A stretch of 64,000 bases of DNA from Ceratodon purpureus (Eukaryota > Streptophyta > Bryopsida > Pseudoditrichales > Ditrichaceae): contig CM026428.1 in assembly GCA_014871385.1 (NCBI GenBank), positions 15,096,476 to 15,160,475 of the forward strand, read 5' to 3'. The notes beneath the pieces were generated by a model. That model did no database searches. It was not told the DNA's origin and saw only the letters and a program-made list of their open reading frames with translations. Shown here piece by piece: positions 38,715 to 50,574 of the stretch (its first letter is position 1; every line of letters starts with the position of its first letter). The position numbers and the translations under genes are program-made.

Positions 38715-40643
38715 CCTGGAGCCCAAGAACAACCTCTTCTACAACCCCTCCTCTCAAATTTAAACGCTGCTGCGGCTAGGGCAATCTAACACCCTGCATT
38801 GCAATTGAATCAACATCAAAATCTTATCACCTTCTCACATCCTAGGAGGAGAATCACGCGAAAGCCTAGAAACCCAACTCGACATGCAACACTAGTGAAT
38901 TCATCCTAGACCTCGTCATGGCCATGACCAAGGAAATTCCTCAAAAATCACTCCCATAACCCACAGTAGCCAATGGCTCACCCTACCAGATAAGGCTCCC
39001 AAAATTCAGCAAAACTTAACTTCATCACAAAAAATCTACACTCACGCCAAAACTCTTCGAAACATTCTCTAGAACCCAAACTCAATGCAAAATCATTTCA
39101 AAACCCACGCCGACTCGAAACCAAAATCCTTGACAAGCCCAATTACCCACCCACTGAAATGAAAGAAAAACCTGAAAAAAATCCAAAATAATTTCTTAAA
39201 CCCATGGAGAACCCAATCTGTCTGTGTAACAAGCAAATGAGTCACATCCTAAACCATTCAGAGAAAATTGAAGGAACAAACCGCAAGCAGACAAGCTTGT
39301 TGAGCAGCATCTGCTTGACTGACTTGGCTCCTAAGCTGCACGCTCCAACTTAGAGATGGCAAAATGATGGTGAACCTGAATGTGAATCTGCTGAGCTCAT
39401 GCTCCACAGTCCACACCTGCACTTGCACTTGCACTTGCACTGCAAATCTAAGTGAGAAATCCGAACTGCAACTTCACCACTATGCAAGGCCTGTGCTTCA
39501 AGTCTCTCTCTGCTTCCCTTCCCTTGCAACAAACACTATCCACATTGCACATTCCCAAAACCGTTACTATATCCCTGAACCGGTCGGTTCTGTCTACCAC
39601 GGGCTTACATTTTGGATTCGAAAGTAGATAGGTTTTGTGGATAGACGTGAGTGATGTGGGTTTTTGGTTTTTGGTGGGGGTGTTGGTTTTGTGTGTGCTT
39701 CCCCTAAACCTCGCTAAAACCCTGCACTACAGTGGTGGGATGAGTAGTTCGGTTGCGGATTCATTTGTGTCTGGAAATGAAGACTCAGAGTTTAGGTTTC
39801 TCTTTCTCTGAAACCGAGTAATGGATATCTTTATGAACTCTTTAGCATGTTTTATCCTTGGTAATTGGTCCTTTTCCTGAATTTCTTTGTCACCTTGCTT
39901 GTTTGTATCATTGGAACACATGTTCTAAGATGATAGAATTTAACTTTACTCTGGGGCATTGCAGTATATAACACTTTAGTAGTTTTAAGTGAAAATTTTC
40001 TTGTCGAAAATCTAATTATAATAAAGAAATATCTATTTTACGAAATTTGGGCATAATAACTTTTCATTGAATTCTTCATAGAGGAAAACTTTGTTACTCA
40101 ATGGAGTGATTTTTAATGCAAAATATGTGTGTATGTATGTTCCTTACATATCTTTGCAATCAGATATAAAAAAATTATCACCAATTATTTTCAATAAAAT
40201 ATATTGTAAATTCATAAAAATTGACTTTTAAATCCACCAAAAATTAGAATTTTACTTTCTTGAAATTGAAACTTGGTATGCTTGAGTGGGATTGGCTAAG
40301 AACTGAGTGATAATTTTGCAAGATAAAATAGACCAATTTTATTGTATGTTATATACAAATATTTGAATGCCTCAAAAAGGCATTATATAAACATCTTGTA
40401 GGCGACTATACATACAACATTAACCCTTCGTCCAGCCCAAGCTTACTGTATACTTAAGTTTTGGTGCGGAGTAGAAAATGTATTTAAGCGATTCCAACCT
40501 TGTGCATTTAATACCCCATCATGTATTCATGACCAAGGCTTACCTCTATACAATTCATTGAGATGGTTAATAAAAGTGGTATTTCAAATCTGACCCTTCA
40601 AGAAATGTTTGAAAATTTTGTAATATTTTTGTTAAAACAATGT
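38715..40643. other. 5' region of the Obg gene and intergenic DNA
   Basis: Upstream promoter and leader of Obg, C/A-rich on the plus strand to about 39.2 kb, then AT-rich. It contains a short CACTTG/GCACTT hexamer repeat at about 39414-39443. No other gene was seen. Confidence 0.5.
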
Positions 40644-40647
40644 TTAA

Positions 40648-41570
40648 CCCCTAAATGCCCACCATGAATTTACATCAAAAACTGCCTTTCAACACTCATT
40701 TGTGAATCAAGTTAGTTTTTCCACTAATATGGCATGTTTTTGCAATTTCAACCGTAGGATCTCATAGCTAGCTTATTGAGACAATCTTTTCCAAAATTTT
40801 AGAGAAAAAGACAACACCAATTGCAAGATCGTAATGTTCAAAGTTAAAAAACAAGTTTTTTTTAATCCTTCAAAAAGCTGAAATCTCACTTTCAATGAAT
40901 TTTCAAAAAATATGCTTTACAAATTTGAAATGGGCAACTCCATATTCTAATATAAAAATGACTTGAGAATCTACACAAAAAATATCAAAAGAAAAAACTT
41001 AAATTTTCATCTTCAAAAGATATGTGAATCTAAATATACAGTAGAATACAAGGAAAAACTAAATTGCTAATTACATCCACATAAAAGTGGATAACGTTAC
41101 TTTCAACGTAAAAATGATGTGATACATAACAAAAAACTTTTCCAATTTTTATTTTTGAAAGATTGTCAAAATTGTATTCAAAATGAGCACTTAAAGTTTT
41201 TTTTCATGAAGATTTGACCAAACTACCCGCATAACATGAACTTGTCATATCTTTTACCTCACTTGTTGGAATGGAAAGAATCAAAGCATTATATTTAAAT
41301 ATGAATCTCTACAAAATGGTGATATTTTTAATTATTTTGAAAAAAATACTTAAATTTTTTTTGTGGCTGCCCGCCTTGAGATCTTTTACCTTCAACCATT
41401 CATAACTTTTGCATTACATATCCAAATCTTATGAAACAAAGTTTGGCATGTACATAATGACCTAGAGAATCCACATGCAAAATCTCAAAACTTGAAAGTT
41501 ATTTTTGACACTGTGGAACCCTACCCAAAATAGCCGGCGACCACATTTTGGTTGCCTGGGAGTTTAGGGG
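40648..41570. mobile_element. TTAA-flanked piggyBac-like element P4
   Basis: A 923-bp element with TTAA at 40644-40647 and 41571-41574 and ends CCCCTAAATGCCCA and TGGGAGTTTAGGGG. It is close to P5 (56982-57905), sharing length and interior, including GACCACATTTTGGT near the right end. Non-coding. Confidence 0.72.
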
Positions 41571-41820
41571 TTAAATATGATACATTTAGTGTGGAAATTG
41601 TTTGGGTATGTCTTGTCATCACAATATATACAAAGACAGTTAATTTTACATATATTTTCAATGTCGCATTTCCCATTGAGCATCATAGTAGCAACATGGT
41701 CATCACGCTACTTCCAATAAGATTTTGTGAGCAACTCTGTCAATTACAAGTGAAAATTTTAAGACTCAATCGACCATGCAGCTTGAAAGGCCAAGATTTT
41801 AGATTTGTTCTATCATTTAA

Positions 41821-42431
41821 CTCCTAAAATACCACAAAACCCAAAAACCCAAAGTGGGTAAGCTATTATAGTTAGGATTTTTAATATTTTTTGACAAGAT
41901 TTTTTTTTAGTGGAAATGATAAATCATACTCCCTCCGTCCCAAAATGATCTTCCTATTTGATAAAATGATCTGGATTAAGGTTGAAAATGACAATTTTGA
42001 AATCATTTTCGAACTAGAAGTAGAGTTTGGTGCACTCTTTTATTCCTGAAAATTTGAGTTTCAAAATCCTTTCAAAAGTGCAGATTTGGAGCATTGAAAA
42101 GTGGGATTTTTTGGCCATTTTTGAGGAGCATTGGTAGCCACTCATTTCCTTAGCTCCCTTGGTTCTTCTTGGAACATTCATCCATGTTATCCAAATGTTC
42201 ATCCAAAATGTTCCAAATTTCATCCAAATTTCTAAAAATCATCCAATAAATTCCATCCATCCACCAGGAAGATCATTTTGGGACAGGAAATGCAAGCCAA
42301 CAGGAAAATCATTTTGGGACAGAGGGAATAATTGTTATGGGGTCGAAATTTCAGCATTTATTTTTTATTTTTAAATAAGGATTTTAGAAGTGAAAATTGG
42401 CAAAAAAAAAAAGGGACTGGAATTTTAGGGG
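41821..42431. mobile_element. TTAA-flanked element P9, interrupted by a Stowaway-like MITE
   Basis: TTAA at 41817-41820 and 42432-42435, with ends CTCCTAAAAT and ATTTTAGGGG. The interior is occupied by the 400-bp MITE at 41929-42328, which leaves only about 210 bp of the host element. Confidence 0.6.
41929..42328. mobile_element. Stowaway-like (Tc1/mariner) MITE
   Basis: It starts CTCCCTCCGTCCCAAAATGA and ends TTTTGGGACAGAGGGAA, with TA on both sides (41927-41928 and 42329-42330). CTCCCTCCGTCCC is the well-known Stowaway terminus of plant genomes. A second internal copy of the end motif (GATCATTTTGGGACAGG) lies near 42270-42286. Non-coding. Confidence 0.85.
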
Positions 42432-42435
42432 TTAA

Positions 42436-44168
42436 TTAGAGCAGATTGCTTTGAACATTTGAGGTTTTTACTGCTTCCCCTAAGTTGACCTCCACAGTAC
42501 TTCTAATAGTAAATTATAAGAGGTGATACTCAAAGATTTAATAATAATTTAAACATGTGATTATAACATCAAAAAATTAACATACATCCATCCTCTACCA
42601 TACTTGTCGTTCCTTTGAACTAAAGTAATTATAGTCATTCCTTCGAACTAATGTAATTGCTAGTGTCCTCCCTGTTGATAAAATTAACCCACTGGATATT
42701 ATGAGAGTATAGTGAATAATCCAGGATGTCAACCGTAGGAAAATCCAGTTAGGACAGGGCCTGCAAGCCACGGACGAAGATTCTGTCCATTATCTAGGCA
42801 CTGGAAACCAATTGACACCATTTGCACAGGATTGCTACTTAGTGAAATTCGACTTGCCACGCTCATGATTCAACAATACGCCCTCCGCTTCTCCGAGTGT
42901 AAAAACATCGCCTGTCCGTGACTCTTTTCAATGCACTTTAAATAGTAGCAAAAGTTTTGGATAAAACACTTAAGGAACATCAACTGCAAAGGGGCAGGTG
43001 CAACTCAGGTTAAACTCACACCAACCCTCCAAGCAACCTCCCTGAGCCAATTGCACGTACGTGAATTCTTTATATTCCATAGTCCATAGTGTTCCAAAAC
43101 CACAGCATAAAAGCATGAATCACCACTAACTGTATCACATCCAAGGGAGGACCACAACTGCTGAAATCAGAAAAAGAAACTGCTTTTCTCCGCGGGTGGC
43201 TCGATCCCCACTTCAGGGCACACCACATCGGAAGCAATGCAAAAGGCAAAACGCACTTTCATCCATCCCCAATTGAAAAGAAAAAAAGACACTAACTACA
43301 AGTAGACTCCGAACCAACTTGATTCTCAGACCAATCAAGCCTCTTGCCACCTACATGATGATAAGAATACACTGGATTAGTCCCATTACCCCTCATTCTC
43401 CCATGCCCCTCAATAAGGCTACGTCCCTGATTACAAAACAAAACCTACCGCTTACGTCATAAAAGCGCTCTAAGGATTTCAGGTGGTTCTAGGCTGGTAA
43501 GACAGGTCTAACCAAATTCTTGGGCTTACATAGACGTCACAGTTTTCATCATCAGATCCCAAAGCGCTAACAGCACTAGGTGAAACAAGGATCGTAATAG
43601 CGAAGTACACATCAACCCGCACAACAAATTTGCCCAAAGGTTACACCCCCTCTCATTGGTCATATGTGCGACCCAACTAATTTTCACAGGGCTCCACCTG
43701 TGGCATTGTGCTTTTCCAGGATTATTTCCAACTCGGTTTCAAAGCAAGGTGGTACAATACAAAATTCTATGACGATTTAGTACTACAAAAATCAATCTAC
43801 ACTTATGGTCTATAATAAAACACGGTAAAATAAAGCAGTTCTATAAATAAAAGGCGGCTACAACATTACAGAGGATGGGTTTGGAGGACCCTCACCGTGG
43901 ATACCGAAGTTACAAGGCGAGCTGTATACGCCACTCAACTCATCATGGGAGAGATGTCTGGCCAACCACAAAAATCCCATGTCACCCAAAACATCAGTCT
44001 TGCACAGATGATAACAAAATCACATCTGCTGAATGTGCTTCCCAAATTGACAACCACTACCAAGTCTGTCGTTCTAAAAACTCGACAACCAACAGTAAAA
44101 AGAGAAAAATCAATTTCCAGTGCATCGACAATTTTCAATGCCGAACATCACTTCTACCATCCCAAAAA
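42436..44168. other. 3' region of the WOX gene and intergenic DNA
   Basis: No independent gene recognised. The part next to 44168 may contain 3' untranslated sequence or a last exon of the WOX gene: a good donor (CAA/GTGAGT, minus strand) near 44196 would allow splicing to something here. Confidence 0.4.
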
Positions 44169-46000
44169 CTACATCGTTGCCGATGTCAAAAGTTGAATAC
44201 TCACTTGAGTCAGAAAACCACTGCAGACTACAAAAACCATACAGAGAACTAAACCGAGTCCATCCAACTGCAAGAACAATGACAGAGAGCTGCAATTACC
44301 TTGGGGCATACTGTGAGAATCAAACCCGGTGCCCCGATTAAATGATGATACATCGGGTTTGGTCTCCGGTTGTGGATGCAGAAGCGGAGACGAAGTGGCA
44401 TCTTGCTGGTCAAACTTGGCACTTCTTTGCTCCGGAACCCCGTTCCCTCCTCCATCGGAATTTCCTCCACCATTTGCGTCTCCAATACCTCCTGATTCGT
44501 CTTGAATTTGATCACCCTCCGGCTTTGTACGCTTCTCCTTTGGGGAATCCACATCTGTATCTGCTTCTGATTCCCCGTCCTTCGGCGTGACCTGCAATCG
44601 AAGTTTTTGTGCCAGCGATTACTATCAACCAAAGATGCACTCTCTAAATATCACATACGCGAGACTTGACCTCAACCCGAACTTCGTTGATTAGCACTTC
44701 GCCATCTATCCTAGCTTCACCCATACAGAATTCACTTCGGCATACAAGATATGTCAAAGAGAAGGAACTTCAAAGGACTCGAGAAACTCCAGCAAACAAG
44801 AAAATCAATTCGCCCAGTCTACAGCCCGTACCATTTGCTGTTTCCTTTTCGCTCGAGCCTTGCGGTTCTGGAACCAGTTGTACACGTTCGTCTCCGAGAT
44901 TGCACCGTGCTGACTCAGCTCCGCCGTGATCTCTTTGATACGCTGCTTGTTCGGAGTGCCATTCCCTTGCTCAAACAGCTTCTCCAGTATTTGCAGCTGG
45001 TGCTGACTAGGAGTCCATCGCTGCCTTGCCGTCGATTTATGCGTCGGTGTTCCCGTCATCTGGTCCAAGGACGAAATCTGACCACCTACTAACATACCTG
45101 CAATACGTACACATAGTCCGAGCATTTCGTAAAAGTCATACTCAACACCTATCAGTGATTTCATAAATAATGAGTACTCCCTATGCCATGCCCAACAGCA
45201 CAGAATCAGCCACCGCACCCGTGAAGCTTGCCATTCTAGATGACAACCGTGGCGAACAAAACGAATCCGCTCACTCTCTCTCCAAAACTACCTAAGAGTC
45301 CTCGACAAGCTTGTAAAATCGCGAGTCCTGTCCCATGAAAACATTGTTGGAATAGATGCCTGAATGCTCCCATGCAACCTACGATAATGAGCGACCACAT
45401 CCCTGTTGCGAACGTACAAAATATATCCGGAACGCCATGTGCCCAGGCAGGACAGCAACTCACCAGGAAGGGCTGCTTGCTGCGACACACTCGCTTTATG
45501 CATTTCAACCAGCTGTTGACATATCGTAGAATACACTGAAATCTGCCGTCGCAATGTCTCCAGCTGCTCATCCGTCATCACCTGACCAACACTCCCCGCA
45601 AATGCACTCACAATCAGCAAAAAAACCAAAATAGACATAATCTTTCCAACATCCCCGTCACCTCCAAATCACAAAATCCATCCCTCCACTCCCTCGCAAC
45701 TGGTCAAAAAACTCATTGCAAGTAAATGAGCCATGAACGAAAGCAATGCACAGCAATTCCCAAACAACATCCCATAAATGCCACCGCACATCTCCGATCA
45801 ATCCCAGTTTCCACTACCATGACATGAATTCAAAACCTCACTGAAGGTAGGGTTCCCCGCATGCTGACCTGCCCAGAGCCCCGCGTATACAACGGCTGCG
45901 GCAACGAGCTCTCCAGCGAAGGCCCCAGCACGAGGCCAGACCCAGGCTGCCCCATGGACACCATATCCCCCATCCGCCCTAACCTAGATTCCGACTCCAT
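44169..46000 (-). CDS. WOX13-clade homeobox transcription factor, 4 exons visible
   Basis: Minus-strand exons: 46000-45869, 45581-45464, 45097-44832 and 44591 to about 44169. Junctions are GT-AG and in phase. Residues 1-44 are a Gly/Ser-rich start. Exon 2 carries the WOX13-type motif [20 protein letters not shown], followed by CQQLVEMHK. The homeodomain spans about residues 108-170 ([52 protein letters not shown]), with the extra loop residues of WOX proteins. No WUS box is expected or seen. The acidic, Ser/Gly-rich tail follows in exon 4. The extreme C-terminus is uncertain, because after PQGNCSS the frame becomes hydrophobic and a donor (CAAG/GTAATT) lies near 44309. WOX13 genes are nuclear regulators of cell fate and growth in mosses and other plants. 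Confidence 0.9.
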
Positions 46001-46025
46001 GCCCGCCCTCCCGCCCTGCGACCTC

Positions 46026-46031
46026 TCACAT
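46026..46031 (-). promoter_or_regulatory. minimal start-stop uORF in the WOX leader
   Basis: On the minus strand ATG is followed directly by TGA, 25 nt before the main ATG at 46000. If transcribed, ribosomes would stall or terminate there at once, lowering or conditioning WOX translation. Whether the transcript starts upstream of it is not known. Confidence 0.45.
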
Positions 46032-47969
46032 GGAGCCCCACATCCCCCGCCCTCACCACCACCACCAGCAATCCCTCCCTAGCCCTCCACGCAAACCCCC
46101 GCGACCAGAGCCTCCCTACCAACACCCCCCTCCCTCCATCGCCACCACTGAATTCGCACTCCTTGGAAAGCGCCCCGAGCGGCGATCCTGGCGTCGTTCC
46201 GAACCCTCGGAGTCGGCAGTGGCCCCGCAATCCCAACCCCCCCTCCCGAACCGCAAACTGACTCGGTTCAGAAGCGCGAGAAAATAAACTCTCAGTCCAG
46301 CCCCGTGTGAATGGGTCACTCGCGCCACAGCCCAATGCGCATAGATTGGCTCCTCTCGCCTTGTCTCTCTCAGCCAGGGTTGCCAGATCGATGCCCACTC
46401 TTGCTCTCTACTCTTCTCTTCGCTTCTATGCTCTGCTCTGGTTTGGTCTGTGCTTTGCTTTGAGCCGACGCTTTGACAAAACTTGACGACATCGCGACCT
46501 GGGCCTCCGCCACGGCATGGATGAATGGGGCGGTGGGGAGGATGAATGAGGCGGGCGGGGTGGTGGGGGAGGGATGAGAAGCGGTGGACGGGGATGGAGC
46601 ATAGGAGCGTGGGGAATGTGGAGCGAGGCGTCGGAGGTGGGCACTGGGGCTGTTGCTGATTTTTAACTGACGTGGTGTATTCAATAATTTCCATGTCGCT
46701 ACAGTTGAAAGTTGTAGCCGTCGTTTTTGTTGCATCGGCTTCTGGTTGCGTTGGGTAGTTGGAGCGTCTTCTTTTCGAACTTGTTTTTTTTTTTCTTTTG
46801 GTGTGTTTATCCGAAATTGGTGTTAATCCTTAAATTGCATTTTACGTTCTCAGTGGGGAGACGGAAGAACCTTGGCTAGAATATGGATTATATGTTTAGA
46901 TTAAATAGGATGCATGACCAAACACAACAAAGGGAGAAGCATGTGGGAATTAATTGAGAACTTTTGTATAAACTAAATGATCTTCTAAAATAGTTATAAA
47001 AATAAATTTGAAGTTGTAAGTTGTAAGTTGTTGTATTGAGATCCAATGATGGATCTTTCATAACTATTACATGTAAAAGACACTCTTGTTTGAAAACAAA
47101 ATCTCGATGCCTTTAATGAAGGGGCTAAGGTTGCTACTCGAAGTTTGAAAAACAACTTGATTTGACACTTTAGTCTTGGAAATAGTGTAACATCTCAGTT
47201 ATAGAAATGGATTTCTATTGAACAAAAAATTATTTGCTTCAATTTTTTTAGTAGTTAATAATTTGAAAACTTCTTGAATATTCAAATTTCAAATTAGATA
47301 AGATATAATAAATTTGCAAAATAAGAGAAAGTTATGAAAAATAACCATAAAATATGAGAAAAATTATAAACATTTTTAGAAGAATAAAAGGTGCATTTTT
47401 AATTTATCTTTATCAAAAGCAATATTAAAGTGATTTATAATTCATGTTCTATACTATGACATATTTGAAAAATTCAAAAATTATAATGTTGTTAATGTCT
47501 CATCTTATTGAATATATGTTTAAAAAGATTCTTATAAGTTCCTACAAGTTTCGAGAAGTCTCTTTACAAGGAATTCTCTTATTCCTTACATGTCATTTTC
47601 ATATTTGGACAAACAACCAAAGGTATCTAGTTATAGAGTTCAACAAGCATTGCAGAGGGCAATCAATATTTTCAATGTTCAACCAATGAGGTGCCAAATG
47701 CAATCACAATTTAGCACAATGATTGCACCTTGTATATATCAAATGACCCTAGTCTACTCCAAAGGCAATGAGAGAGTTTTCCTAGGAGAATGGATATTCT
47801 TTCAAACCGCAGCAAGTGGGCTAACAAAGTTGTTTAAGGATTATAATGGAAGATCTTTAGGGTCTTTCAACTAGAAACGTCATTACGTATAGGAAATCTT
47901 GAAAACATTTCAGTTGAAGAAAAAAATAGTTTTAGATGCCTTAGAAATTAAAGAAGATAGGTGCATGTA
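46032..47969. other. WOX upstream region and AT-rich intergenic DNA
   Basis: To about 46.7 kb the minus strand is purine-rich (GAGAG and GGTGGGGGAGG), typical of a plant promoter and leader. Beyond that it is AT-rich, with a GTAAGTT triplicate near 47015-47030. A plus-strand stretch at 47590-47874 has a weak coding look (94 codons) but no recognised domain. Confidence 0.4.
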
Positions 47970-48593
47970 TTATGCATGTATTACACGTGCACGATATTGG
48001 TAAATGAAGCGGTCTAGCACTGGCTCTGCATGTCGAATGGCCCACTTCATACCATAGAACGAAACCGGATATAATTTGGCGCCCAAAGTATGAAGCGCAT
48101 TGGACATGACTGAAATTGATAGATTAACTTGGTTTTGTATTAATGTAGAACTATCCGTACTAGAAGTCAATGTGAAACCATGAACCAACTGGAGTTCCTG
48201 TATCATAGACTTTCTGAATGCCATTCTCTGAGCCTCGATACCGCCGGCAAACACCTTGACCATTACTGGATCCAATATCACATGCAACCAATCACTAAAC
48301 TTGGGAAGGTCTCTAGCCTGCACTCTCTGATTTGCCGGACGGGCCATAATGCCAAATAAGTCAAAGAAACCTCTGGTGAGCATCATGAAACAAGTTGCAT
48401 TAAGGTCAATCCGCGCCGGATTATAAAAGTCTTTCAATGGCAATTCCTCCAAATTTGCGCTTGCCTCAACCATGGGAAGGAAACGACGCAGTAAAGGTGT
48501 TGTCCTCGGTATGCTAGACAGATCTCGAACATACAAGCGCCTGAGAGATGGCTCACCACGCTCCGGAGCAACGGGTGGCTGCCCGGCTGACAT
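47970..48593 (-). CDS. unrecognised 207-aa ORF, possibly repeat-derived
   Basis: An uninterrupted minus frame from ATG 48593. It opens MSAGQPPVAPERGEPSLRRL, with a Pro-rich start. It continues with a soluble-looking body rich in Leu, Arg and Phe (LTRGFFDLFGIMARPANQRV, LPKFSDWLHVILDPVMVKVF) and ends ARVIHA. The open frame extends upstream of this ATG to a TAG about 70 nt away. A coding-looking segment in another frame follows (see 48675-48779), so the gene is either spliced or decayed. The composition is more even than the AT-rich surroundings. No domain I know is visible; a lineage-specific gene or a mobile-element relic are both possible. Confidence 0.5.
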   Translation of the reverse strand: MSAGQPPVAPERGEPSLRRLYVRDLSSIPRTTPLLRRFLPMVEASANLEELPLKDFYNPARIDLNATCFMMLTRGFFDLFGIMARPANQRVQARDLPKFSDWLHVILDPVMVKVFAGGIEAQRMAFRKSMIQELQLVHGFTLTSSTDSSTLIQNQVNLSISVMSNALHTLGAKLYPVSFYGMKWAIRHAEPVLDRFIYQYRARVIHA

Positions 48594-48674
48594 GGAAACA
48601 ATCGGCGGTCGAGGAGGAGCTGTAGGTAGCAGCTCGAGAGATGGCGGCTCAGAAGCAACTGGTGGCTAGGTAGG

Positions 48675-48779
48675 AGGTATCATACCTGGTCATCTTCATA
48701 AATGCTATGGAAATCGAACAAAGGTGCTTTGAGCCTCCTAGCTTCGGTTGCGCGGCTCCTAACAACGTCCATCACCATC
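48675..48779 (-). pseudogene. upstream coding fragment linked to the 207-aa ORF
   Basis: In a different minus frame from the ORF below, the stretch EMVMDVVRSRATEARRLKAP, then LFDFHSIYEDDQ, reads well as protein and ends at GTATGA. It may be an exon ending in a donor (CAG/GTATGA), or a frameshifted part of a decayed gene. The gap to the ORF would be too small for a normal intron, which favours decay. Confidence 0.35.
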
Positions 48780-50574
48780 TCACAACGCTCCCAAGCAACG
48801 CGTCAATGCCTAGCTTATGGTAGCTCAACATCAAGAGGTGGCTGGATGGAGCTACGGGCACCTCATTGTCTTCATTGGGGTTGCTATCTTAAAAAATAAA
48901 TCTTAAAATGTATTTTAAGAGGTTCTCTATTTTGGAGTGATAGAAGGATTTATAGTACTTTGCCACATGATGGATCAAAGTATCTAAACGAAGACACCAG
49001 CAACTAACCCTTCCACCATCCAAAAAATGAGGTAGTCCTCCACCTACGACCTTCATAAGATGATGAACCACTTGCACATAACCACATATGGAGTTAATAT
49101 AAAAATTTATATAACATCATTGTCCACTATCATCTAAAGTTTGTTTGCTCATGCGTGAGCCTTGGCCAAGTACCACTGGAGAAGCTCTTATGAAATGCAA
49201 CATCTTGCACTTCACTTTTTCCACCCAAGAATTGAGGAAATTTAGAGGAAGCTGACTCTACACTGTGAGTTTGACTATTCTTGCCATTACAATCAAGCTA
49301 AGTGATTCGAATGGTTGTGTGGCTGGCCAAAAGTCCTTTCGGTGAGTGGCAGCAACCACCTACGTGGAGGTAGTGCTTCATCTACGAGTAGAGATCCCTT
49401 CAAAGTTCAACCGAGAGATCTTTCACAATCCTCCCATCAACATTGCCTCCAGTTGCAAATTATTTCATACACGATTCTTGTAAGAGAAGCATTTCAATAT
49501 TTTAAGTATTGCCATCAAGTCGACCTTTGATACAGGCAATTATTAGGATACAAAATCCAAGATTGCATTCTGTCCAGCCAAGACAGCTTTTGCAAATAAT
49601 GAGAGAATAGGCAAATGAACAACGTTTAGTCGCAAACCAAATATGAAAACAAGATATGTACTGTACAGCTTCAGCTGATTCATAATAGATAAGAGAAGAA
49701 GAGTCCACTTCACCCGAAAATGCCGGTATTGGTATCTTACATTATATGCAAAAGAATGTCCCAAATAATAGGGGGATGGGGTTGCACCCCAAGAGGCAAG
49801 GTTTTAAAATACACTAAACATGAGGGGTAATTCGAACCCACTTACACACAATTGTAACCATGGCCACTATCGACTCTTTCCACCCAAGCTATCCACCCTC
49901 AACTCCACAAAGGGACTCCTCACAGTTGAGGGAACCCAAAAAATGGTCTCCAATCGTGTCATGCTTCACAACCATCAGCTCACCTGAAGCAAATAGAGTC
50001 ACATATCAGTTCTCAAGTACACCCAGATCACTACCAGTATTGCATCAGCATTGCTGTGATATCCACTAAGCTATTGTAACTTGAGATCAATTTTCATCGT
50101 ATCAAGCAATAAGCTAAAGTAGTACAACAATTCGGAAGGTAGAAATCAATGTGCTTCAGCATGCAAATTCGGCAAGAAAAAAGTAAGAACTTCAGAGTTG
50201 TTACCTGTCAATGACTTTCCATGGCCGTTGGAGCTCATTGTGCAGGTGGAAGGAAAACAAGGTCGACAGCTTCAATTCCAGATTAGCGTTGTATCGTAAT
50301 AGAGTGCATGAGAGGTCCCCCCTTGCCACAGGGTATAGTGTCGCCCACCCACTTTGGTGGCAGATAAATCTTTTCCATTGCAACAACCAGCACACCACCA
50401 TGCACCTGTAGTGTGTAAAGACAGAAAGGTGGCAATCCGTGGTTTTGCCGAAAAATTTAGTAGTCCATCTCAACTCAGCGCTTTACATGTGCGGGTCTCA
50501 GAGAAAGCATCATCGTGGTATCCACTAGGTCATTGTACTAGTATATATGGATGCAAGAGATAAGAAGTGAGAAA
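48780..50574. other. intergenic and 3' flank of the trihelix gene
   Basis: No gene recognised. The end near 50574 should hold the trihelix 3' untranslated region. Confidence 0.45.
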
